Assembly (NCBI RefSeq): GCF_006542355.1
Contig: NZ_CP038141.1
Coordinates: 1,057,501-1,121,500, forward strand
From: Swingsia samuiensis
Lineage (GTDB): Bacteria; Pseudomonadota; Alphaproteobacteria; Acetobacterales; Acetobacteraceae
DNA: 64,000 nucleotides
Direction: 5' to 3'
Shown here: positions 35,720 through 42,972 of the stretch, piece by piece
Position numbering within the stretch: position 1 is the first letter of the stretch
Layout of the letters: each line of letters starts with the position of its first letter
Program-made: the position numbers and the translations under genes
Notes under the pieces: generated by a model
Seen by the model: only the letters and a program-made list of their open reading frames with translations
Told to the model about the DNA's origin: nothing
Database searches by the model: none

Positions 35720-38006
35720 AAGATTGTTTATAGTTATAAAGTCTCAAAATTTCGTCTAACGCTTTTTTCTCAGATAAAGCGGTCATGAACTCATCAATTG
35801 TTAGTTTCTTATTGAGAGTCATTTTTTCCGAAACGTTAGAATAAAAACGAGAAATATGACGCGCCCGTGCTCTCTGCGCAACGTAGAAGTCTGGACTATT
35901 TAACGCGTATTGGATGCAATGCTCCAGATTTTCTGGGTCAGGGATTGTTGATCTAACTTTTTCATCCCATTCCAGCATTTGAGTAATTTCAAGAGGTACT
36001 TCGTGCTCTTCAGGGATCATAAACCATTTAGCTTTAAGAAGAGCAGGGAATGAAAAGCTGGTTAAGCGAGCAATAAACACACTGAAGATAAGCCCTGATA
36101 AAATCGGGAAGAACCAGAAAAGTATACTATTAGGAAGGGCAAAATGTCCGTTCATAAGGTGGAACATTAAGATCGCCTGAGTAGGGATCATGTATAGTTT
36201 GTAGATGAGATACCCTGTGATCAGGATCCCTAAGCTGGAAGTCCATCCAAAATGTTTTAAGCACATTTTCCATGGTAAGGCATCATCATCCCGTTGTTGA
36301 TTGCCCCATGAAATGCTGCGTCTTTTGATCCAAAGCCATGTAAAACGTGTCAGGAATGCCATCATGATCGGGGCAAAAAAGAACGAAAACAGTGTTTCGG
36401 CTAGGGTTGACGCAATCATTTTAATCTTACCACCAAACCGTTGAGATTTAGCATGTGGCAAGTTCTGAAGGATGGCAAAAACGCGGGGGGCAAAAAGGAA
36501 AACAATTGTTGATGCGAGCATCATGATGGAAGGCAGGGATAAAGACCCCATCATATCAAGCGAGAATTGGAATGTTTGAATGTAAAAGGTCATGTACCAT
36601 GCTGAGACAATCAAGAAGATGGCCCATAAAGGCGCTGATACATAGGCCATGACACCGGTGATGAAGGTCTCTCGATGAACGGGACGAATACCTTCAATAA
36701 AAAGGAGACGGATGTGCTGTAAGTTTCCTTGCATCCAGCGGCGTTCCCGAATGAGAAAGCTTAGAAGGTTGGAGGGTATTTCCTCATAACTTCCTTCAAG
36801 TTCTGGTAAAAGCCACACTTCGTAGCCTGCACGAGCCATAAAAGCGGCTTCAATAATATCGTGGCTAAGGGGCTTTCCTCCCCAAGGGCTTGTACCTGAT
36901 AATTCTGGAAGTAGGCAGTGGTCCACAAAAGGCTGTATACGAATGAGGGCGTTATGACCGATGTATGAGGCATGGCCCATATTCATGGCTTGCATACTGT
37001 AGGAGAAAGCCGTGCCATAAAGGCGCCCGGCAAATTGTTGCATTCTCCCAAAAAGGCTTTCACGTAATACAGGCGTTGGGCTGGTTTGTAGAATGCCGAG
37101 GCGGTGATTGCCTTCCATCATGCGAAAGAGTTTTTGAATGGTTGCGCCATTCATGAGGCTATCGGCATCCATGACGAGCATATATTTGAAGCGACTACCC
37201 CAACGTCTGCAAAAATCTGTAACGTTTCCTAATTTGGCGTGATCGTTTGATTTGCGCCACCGGTAATGAATGGAAAAGTTAGGGCAAGCTTTTCGAACTT
37301 GAATTAATGCGGCGAGTTCAGCAATACGATAATTGGCTTGCCGGCTGTCGGACAGAAAGAAAAATTCGTAGTTTTTGATATGCTCAGGCGCATGACGCTC
37401 AAGAGATTTGGCTACAGAAATTATGCCAGCTGATACGCGAGCGGGGTCTTCATGATAAACAGGAAAAAGAACGGCTACCTTGGAATCAGGAAGAGGGTCT
37501 CGCGCAGAGTGACTAGGGTGCCACGGATTGGCATTAGGCCCTCGGAGGGCATGCCAGGTTCCCAAGATTAGTTTTGAAAAGGTTGATATGATAAAAAATA
37601 TCATAACGGTGTAGAGTGCCGTATAAATAGCACTTAACGTAAGAGAAATATGCTCCGAAGAGAGAGTGGATGCAGAAATCCAGCTTAAAATAGCTGTTAA
37701 GGAGAGGGTAACGCATAAAGAGATATGTCTGCGTTTCTCAATAACGTCTGTCCAGCTTGGGGGGCTTCCAACAGGAAGCCCTTGATCGCGCATAGCGTGG
37801 AAGCGCCGGAAAAGAGCAGCCTTCCAGCAGAGATCGAGTTGAGGAGCGCCGATGGAGGTGCGCTTGGCAGATGGTAGCTCCTCATCTTGGGTGTGATGAT
37901 CCATCCAGTGGAAAAAATCTTCCCAAGAATCTAGATTTCTATTCTGCTCATGCGCTTCGGCTTCAGATAAACCGGCTGCTTTTAGATATGCGCGAAAATC
38001 AGTCAT
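35718..38006 (-). CDS. OpgH/MdoH-type membrane glucosyltransferase
   Basis: The 762-residue processive GT2 enzyme uses UDP-glucose to make beta-glucan across the inner membrane. The catalytic loop shows VAVLFPVYHEDP, the metal-binding DADS (in MLVMDADSLMNG), SHDIIEAAFMARAGYEVWLL and the RERRWMQGNLQH motif. Six or more membrane helices flank it, for example MAYVSAPLWAIFLIVSAWYM. OpgH normally sits next to opgG; no opgG was found here. Instead it is the third gene after a KpsE-like and a Wza-like gene on the same strand, so its product may be exported rather than stay periplasmic. That is inference from context. Confidence 0.88.
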   Translation of the reverse strand: MTDFRAYLKAAGLSEAEAHEQNRNLDSWEDFFHWMDHHTQDEELPSAKRTSIGAPQLDLCWKAALFRRFHAMRDQGLPVGSPPSWTDVIEKRRHISLCVTLSLTAILSWISASTLSSEHISLTLSAIYTALYTVMIFFIISTFSKLILGTWHALRGPNANPWHPSHSARDPLPDSKVAVLFPVYHEDPARVSAGIISVAKSLERHAPEHIKNYEFFFLSDSRQANYRIAELAALIQVRKACPNFSIHYRWRKSNDHAKLGNVTDFCRRWGSRFKYMLVMDADSLMNGATIQKLFRMMEGNHRLGILQTSPTPVLRESLFGRMQQFAGRLYGTAFSYSMQAMNMGHASYIGHNALIRIQPFVDHCLLPELSGTSPWGGKPLSHDIIEAAFMARAGYEVWLLPELEGSYEEIPSNLLSFLIRERRWMQGNLQHIRLLFIEGIRPVHRETFITGVMAYVSAPLWAIFLIVSAWYMTFYIQTFQFSLDMMGSLSLPSIMMLASTIVFLFAPRVFAILQNLPHAKSQRFGGKIKMIASTLAETLFSFFFAPIMMAFLTRFTWLWIKRRSISWGNQQRDDDALPWKMCLKHFGWTSSLGILITGYLIYKLYMIPTQAILMFHLMNGHFALPNSILFWFFPILSGLIFSVFIARLTSFSFPALLKAKWFMIPEEHEVPLEITQMLEWDEKVRSTIPDPENLEHCIQYALNSPDFYVAQRARARHISRFYSNVSEKMTLNKKLTIDEFMTALSEKKALDEILRLYNYKQS

Positions 38007-38025
38007 ATCAGAATATCATCCCCAT

Positions 38026-39153
38026 TTAGCGTAAGATGGCTGCTGGGAGTGCCATTTGGAATATTGTGTTAATGACGCGCGCAATAGGAACCATGGGTGA
38101 TTCAGCGACATAGACGACGTCTTTATTTTTGATCGGGAAGTCTTGTGCGGCGATAAGACCATTCCCGTCTTTCCATGAGAAAACATAGAGAGACATTTGA
38201 GAGTTAGGCTCTCTTCTAAAGACAAAGATACGCGTACTATTTGCAGAATTGGGGTTTAAGCCTTGTGCTTGCGCGAGTGTGCCTGACAAGGAAGGAGATT
38301 CACCAAAACCATACAGTCCGTTGTGGTTGATCCCGCCACCCATCACAACGACTTGCACAGGGGATTCTTTCTTGATGATAACTTTGTCTGCGGGTTGAAG
38401 AGCGATGTCTTTTTCCAGAGCGACGGAAATGGGGAGTTGTGCCTCTTGCTCATGCCGAACGACAGATACACGAATGGCATTTGTGTTTTTATCGAGATTA
38501 CTATTCTCGCTTAACGAAGATGTTCCATTGCCGAGTGCTAATGTAATGGCTTGAGAGAGGGACATGCCCCCTGGAGACCATGAGAGAATTTTGGGTTGCC
38601 CGATTGAGCCTGTTACAGTGATTCCGGTTTGGGTGGAGGCAACATCTACGGTTATGTCTGGATCATTGACGATATTGCGTCTCACATAAGAGGACACAAT
38701 AGATCTACGGGCTTGGTCAGGTGTTTTGCCTGCTACGCGAATACTACCGACATAAGGGAGTGTAATATTTCCGGCGGTATTAACCTGGAAAGAGCCGAGC
38801 GCCGTTTTTTGTGGGGCTTGAGACGGGGAGGTTGCAAGAGAACTCTCGTCAGCACCTTGGAAGCTCCATAACGAGATATTTAAAGTATCGCCCGGATGAA
38901 TGGATGTTGTTCTGTAGGGCGAACTATTATTCAGGAAGTAAAGTGCTTCTGTAAGATCTTTCTCTTTTTTCTGGTTCTCTGCCACATTCATTGCGTTCGC
39001 AATTTCAGGCGTTACGTTCACAATATGAACATTGCGTGTTTTTTCAACAGGCTCTGCTAAGGGGCCAGCATTGGGCAGAGAGCATGATGTAAGAGGAAGG
39101 AAAACGAGTCCGCTAAGGAGGGCGACTGAGAGAGGGAGCTGCTTAAGTTTCAT
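38026..39153 (-). CDS. Wza/KpsD-like polysaccharide export lipoprotein
   Basis: The roughly 375-residue outer-membrane lipoprotein has a signal peptide ending in lipobox LTSC (FLPLTSCSLPNAG). The polysaccharide export (Poly_export) domain shows IHPGDTLNISLWSF, NTAGNITLPYVGSIRVAGKT and a PDITVDVAS segment. SLBB-like repeats follow (VTGSIGQPKILSWSPGG, then VVVMGGGINHNGLYGFGE). Such proteins form the outer-membrane channel for capsule or exopolysaccharide. The start was placed at ATG 39153, the second in-frame ATG, because the signal peptide begins there; ATG 39174 is possible. It lies between the KpsE-like gene (upstream) and the OpgH-like gene (downstream). Confidence 0.88.
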   Translation of the reverse strand: MKLKQLPLSVALLSGLVFLPLTSCSLPNAGPLAEPVEKTRNVHIVNVTPEIANAMNVAENQKKEKDLTEALYFLNNSSPYRTTSIHPGDTLNISLWSFQGADESSLATSPSQAPQKTALGSFQVNTAGNITLPYVGSIRVAGKTPDQARRSIVSSYVRRNIVNDPDITVDVASTQTGITVTGSIGQPKILSWSPGGMSLSQAITLALGNGTSSLSENSNLDKNTNAIRVSVVRHEQEAQLPISVALEKDIALQPADKVIIKKESPVQVVVMGGGINHNGLYGFGESPSLSGTLAQAQGLNPNSANSTRIFVFRREPNSQMSLYVFSWKDGNGLIAAQDFPIKNKDVVYVAESPMVPIARVINTIFQMALPAAILR

Positions 39154-39180
39154 CGTAAAGGTCTCGCTGATCATGAAGGT

Positions 39181-40317
39181 TTAGGAAATGACAAAGCGGA
39201 TGAGGAGCGATAGGGCCAACACAATGAGGATGGCTTTTAAGCGATTAGGCCCGGTAGGAGAGTGTGGGGTTGAGGGTTGGCTGATGGTTTGGAGGTAATA
39301 TTGATTTTGCTTGCTCTTAATAACGGCTTCCTGAAGGGCTGTTTCGGCCGTTTCGAGTAGTTTTGCATCGGTATTTTGTTTTAAAATCAGGCTTTCATAG
39401 TTTGTAGCCTGAGAAAAAATAGATTTTGATACTTCTCGTAAATGAGAAGAGTTCTTTTTCAGAATATCTATTCTTGCTTTGAGGGAAGCAACTTTAGGGT
39501 TGTTACTTTCATACAGGTGGCCGATTTGAAAATCGCTATTGAGATCCATTTGCTTTGAATCGAGAGCTAGAGCCTCTTCTGATAAAGCGGCATAGTCTTT
39601 TTCAGGCGCTAAAAGGTTTGTATGTGTGCGCCATGCAGCAATATTGGCTGCATCTAAAGCAACAGCTTTGCGCATATCGGCAACTTCTGTGCGAGCTGAG
39701 GCAACAAAATCTGCACCTTCCAGATCATTTAAATGATTGAGATGATTGGAAACGTCCTTGAGTAACTCAGACGAAATTTTTTCAGATAAGACTGGTGAGA
39801 AAGAATTAACGGAAATTTTTGTAATACCTGTCTGCTCATCGATAGAGACATTCGTATTGTTTTTGTAATAATTCCAGAGTGAAACATCACTTGTACTAAA
39901 GAGACTTTTGAAGCCACCAAAGCGTGAAATGAAGTCTGCGTTAGAATAAACATCATATAAATTAAATTTGGTATTTATAGAGAGAAACTGATCCCACGAT
40001 AGGGCTCTATTTTTAACAATCCATGCCCCAGAGGTATCATCATTATTATCTCCAGAAAGAATGTTTTTTAGGTTTGCTGAAGATTTTTGGGGGCTTTTTA
40101 CTAAAATAATCGATTCAGATTCAAATGTTGGAGTAGCGATAAGCCCGAAATAGGAGATGGCTAAAAGGTTAGGAATGAGCAGTGTGTATAACGTTTTTTT
40201 AGACAAGTTAAACTTGTTGGCTTTTTGAGATTGGAATTTGTTTTTTATGTCAACAGGAATCTCTTTGTTACTGCGTTTTATGAATCGACTGAGCTTTGCG
40301 TCGAATGTTGTTGGCAT
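39181..40317 (-). CDS. KpsE/Wzz-like polysaccharide export inner-membrane protein
   Basis: The 378-residue protein has two membrane segments. The first is near residue 45 (LYTLLIPNLLAISYFGLIA), the second at the C-terminus (LKAILIVLALSLLIRFVIS). A long periplasmic helical region lies between them (about 200-340). The stretch ATPTFESESIILVKSPQKSS matches the Wzz/BexC/KpsE group, which controls chain length and links to the Wza-type channel. No KpsM/KpsT ABC transporter is nearby, which is unusual. It is first in an operon with the Wza-like lipoprotein and the OpgH-type enzyme. The ATG follows GGAGGTATC. Confidence 0.85.
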   Translation of the reverse strand: MPTTFDAKLSRFIKRSNKEIPVDIKNKFQSQKANKFNLSKKTLYTLLIPNLLAISYFGLIATPTFESESIILVKSPQKSSANLKNILSGDNNDDTSGAWIVKNRALSWDQFLSINTKFNLYDVYSNADFISRFGGFKSLFSTSDVSLWNYYKNNTNVSIDEQTGITKISVNSFSPVLSEKISSELLKDVSNHLNHLNDLEGADFVASARTEVADMRKAVALDAANIAAWRTHTNLLAPEKDYAALSEEALALDSKQMDLNSDFQIGHLYESNNPKVASLKARIDILKKNSSHLREVSKSIFSQATNYESLILKQNTDAKLLETAETALQEAVIKSKQNQYYLQTISQPSTPHSPTGPNRLKAILIVLALSLLIRFVIS

Positions 40318-40607
40318 AGATACCTCCTTCGAAAGTCTTTAATCTATTTCCTCAATAATGATTTCTATAAAGTATAGTTTTTATTTTTTTAATAAGTTTA
40401 TCCTTATAAAAAGAACAAAAACAAAAAAAGCATCTTTTTAAGAAAGAAAACAAAATAAAAAAATTTAGTATAGATTTATTATATTGATAATTGTTTATTT
40501 CTTAATGTTTCTACTAGGAAAATGATTTTATGCAATCAAATTCATAATTATTTTTTACTTATTTTTTGACATATATCAATTTTATGACTGCGTCTGATAA
40601 GCATTTT
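40318..40607. other. AT-rich intergenic region
   Basis: These 290 nt lie between the KpsE-like gene start and the pabC stop. The sequence is very AT-rich with several A- and T-runs, for example aaagaacaaaaacaaaaaaa around 40410. It probably carries the promoter of the minus-strand export operon and perhaps a terminator for pabC. I see no gene in it and no clear hairpin. Confidence 0.6.
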
Positions 40608-41417
40608 TCATTCGTTAAATAACAGTGTTGAAATATCTATTGTTTTGTCTTTATTAACTTCTAAACAATATTTACCAACATGGCTTATTTCACGAATAGA
40701 AAGGGCGGATATGAGCCAAATAGACGTGATATTGCTGATTTCAGCAGGGCAAATGGATCGTTCTACACAGGCGTTATTTTGAATAAGTGATTTTCGGGAT
40801 ATTCCAGGTAACGCACCATCCTTTAGAGGAGGCGTGTAAAGGTTATTGTTCATGAGATAGAGAATATTTGCTGAAGTTGAATCCGCAATCGAATTATTAT
40901 GATTTAGCAATATAGCGTCATCGAAACCATCTTGCTGTGCTTTCATTTTAGCTAAAATGAAAGGAAGATAATTGAGTGATTTGACCGCTGTAAGTGGAGA
41001 TAAAGCATCTCTTTTATATTGAGAGTTAATGCAAAGGCGTTCTATTAGCTTTGATTGCGCGCTTTGAGGAAAAACTTGAATAAACACTGTTGGGGAAGAG
41101 GCCGTGGGCGGGGTAATTCCCCTTGGTCCACACCCGCGAGAGAGCGTTAGCCGCAGTGAGCCATTGTGAATATGGTTGAGGGAGATCAGATCGGAAATAG
41201 CTTTTTCCAAAATATGAATACGAGGAGGAGGGAGCATTAAGATACGGCACCCATGCAAAAGCCGTTCAATGTGGTCTGAAAACTTAGGAATATGTCTATT
41301 TTTGATCCGCATGGTTTCAAACAACCCATCCCCTAGCAGGAACCCCCGATCTCGTGGGTGTATGGACGTGTCATTCAGAGGTTGGATATTTCCGTTCAGC
41401 CACACATAGTCCGTCAT
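40608..41417 (-). CDS. pabC: Aminodeoxychorismate lyase (class IV aminotransferase)
   Basis: The 269-residue PLP enzyme most likely converts 4-amino-4-deoxychorismate to p-aminobenzoate and pyruvate in folate synthesis. The class IV fold is seen in WLNGNIQPLNDTSIHPRDRG, then FLLGDGLFETMRI. The catalytic lysine lies in TAVKSLNYLP, followed by DDAILLNHNNSIADSTSANI. From sequence alone it could also be a D-amino acid or branched-chain aminotransferase. The 4-nt overlap with pabB (ATGA at 41414) decides for PabC. Confidence 0.88.
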   Translation of the reverse strand: MTDYVWLNGNIQPLNDTSIHPRDRGFLLGDGLFETMRIKNRHIPKFSDHIERLLHGCRILMLPPPRIHILEKAISDLISLNHIHNGSLRLTLSRGCGPRGITPPTASSPTVFIQVFPQSAQSKLIERLCINSQYKRDALSPLTAVKSLNYLPFILAKMKAQQDGFDDAILLNHNNSIADSTSANILYLMNNNLYTPPLKDGALPGISRKSLIQNNACVERSICPAEISNITSIWLISALSIREISHVGKYCLEVNKDKTIDISTLLFNE

Positions 41418-42739
41418 TTTTGGAAGGCCTTTAAGAGAGGAGCGGCTTTTAGAAGCGTTTCATTATATTCTTTTTGAGGGTCTGAAAGCCATGTAATTCC
41501 CCCTCCTGCTCCGATAGAAAGGTGAGATGGTGTTCTGGAGATACTTCGAATAATGACAGAGCTATCCAATGAGCCGTCTTGCCCAATACGAAAGACACTC
41601 CCACAATACGCTCCGCGACTGGACGTTTCCACTTCATCAATAATTTCGAGGGCCCGTTTTTTGGGAGCCCCAGTAACTGAACCAGGGGGTAAGGTCGCTT
41701 TTAGTAAGTCGATTGCGGTAAAACCTGTTTGAATTTTACCCTGCACGCTGGAGACGAGGTGTAACACATGTTGGAACTGTTCGACGCGCGACAATTCAGG
41801 AACATGTACAGATCCAAGCTGGCTTATTTTACCAATATCATTACGCATTAAATCGGTAATCATCAGATTTTCAGCATTTTCTTTTGGATCTGAGGCAAGT
41901 TTTGCTGTGTAAAATTCTTGCTCTTGTGCAGTTTTGCCAAGAGGGGCTGTTCCCTTAATAGGGCGTGTTTCAATCCGTCCATCCGAACTGAGAGAAATAA
42001 ATCGCTCGACAGAGGCGCTTAGTAAGGAAAAATGAGGTGATTTGAGGTAAGCGCCAAAAGGAGCTGGAGAGGTGGTGCGTAAGATATCATAAGCAGCAAT
42101 TTCATTAAAATCATACGGGATTTTAGCAAACCAGCGCATAGTAAGGTTGGCCTGAAAGATATCACCTGCGCCGATATAATTAATAATCTTTTGAACAGAG
42201 CGCTGATACAATTCAGAGGATTGCTCAGCTTGGAAATCTAGAGAGAGCGGTTGATTTTGAGAGAAGGGATACGGCCATGTTGGCGGTGGAAGCTGATCTT
42301 TACTCACCCACCAGCATTTTTGCTCCTGCCGATCAAAAGCAAGAATATTATTATAAGTCGCGGCGATAAAAAGTGGCGTACATGAGTGATGGCGGGAGAG
42401 AACATTCTCTAAATATAACCCTGCTTCATAAGAAGCCATTCCAATAACACCATTATAAAAAGGAATATGGGTTGAGAGAGTGTGCTGAACGGATTGGGCC
42501 ATTTCTTGTAAATGATCCCATACAGAGCCTGAAACGTATTGATCGTTACGGATAATGTTATTCTTCTCAACGGTTAACGTTTCAGAGGGATAAAGACCAA
42601 TATAGCTCCAACGCCCGCGTTGAGTTTGTGTAGAACCGCCGCTATCGAGAAAAGCAGCCCAAGGCTGATCTTTTAGTAAAGAGAGTGCATCAGAGGGCGG
42701 TTTCCAAGGGAGTTCTTGAACTAACGGATTAATAATCAT
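41414..42739 (-). CDS. pabB: Aminodeoxychorismate synthase component I
   Basis: The 441-residue chorismate-binding enzyme aminates chorismate using ammonia from a PabA subunit not encoded here. The diagnostic PIKGT motif (RPIKGTAPLG) separates PabB from anthranilate synthase, where Ala replaces the Lys. Further conserved segments are AENLMITDLMRNDIG, PPGSVTGAPKKRALEIIDE and GAGGGITWLSDPQKEYNE. Length is normal. It overlaps pabC by 4 nt and forms a folate-precursor operon with it. The upstream gap with the divergent lipoprotein gene is about 70 nt. Confidence 0.93.
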   Translation of the reverse strand: MIINPLVQELPWKPPSDALSLLKDQPWAAFLDSGGSTQTQRGRWSYIGLYPSETLTVEKNNIIRNDQYVSGSVWDHLQEMAQSVQHTLSTHIPFYNGVIGMASYEAGLYLENVLSRHHSCTPLFIAATYNNILAFDRQEQKCWWVSKDQLPPPTWPYPFSQNQPLSLDFQAEQSSELYQRSVQKIINYIGAGDIFQANLTMRWFAKIPYDFNEIAAYDILRTTSPAPFGAYLKSPHFSLLSASVERFISLSSDGRIETRPIKGTAPLGKTAQEQEFYTAKLASDPKENAENLMITDLMRNDIGKISQLGSVHVPELSRVEQFQHVLHLVSSVQGKIQTGFTAIDLLKATLPPGSVTGAPKKRALEIIDEVETSSRGAYCGSVFRIGQDGSLDSSVIIRSISRTPSHLSIGAGGGITWLSDPQKEYNETLLKAAPLLKAFQK

Positions 42740-42811
42740 TTTTTAACTTATATTGAATGCGGTCATAGGCGTATAACATAAGAGAATATATATAATTGGA
42801 AGGTATTAGAC

Positions 42812-42970
42812 GTGAAAATTAGATTAGTTTTTGCCTTGATCTTATTAACATCTCTTTCTGCATGCGGCCCTGATTATGGAAGCCAAGGCACTCGGCAGTT
42901 CCGAGGCGATGGCTTTGGGAATGTTGGGGTCGGTGTCAGTAGTTATGGGTATCAAGGCGGACCAGTATAA
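42812..42970 (+). CDS. Small lipoprotein, 52 residues
   Basis: A GTG start 8 nt after GGAAGG begins KIRLVFALILLTSLSACG, a complete lipoprotein signal peptide with lipobox LSAC. The mature part has only about 35 residues and is Gly/Tyr-rich (DYGSQGTRQFRGDGFGNVGV then SSYGYQGG). I recognise no family. The gene is divergent from pabB and convergent with sucA, whose stop lies 2 nt beyond. It probably anchors in the outer membrane. The case rests on the clear start signal and lipobox. Confidence 0.65.
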   Translation: MKIRLVFALILLTSLSACGPDYGSQGTRQFRGDGFGNVGVGVSSYGYQGGPV

Positions 42971-42972
42971 AA

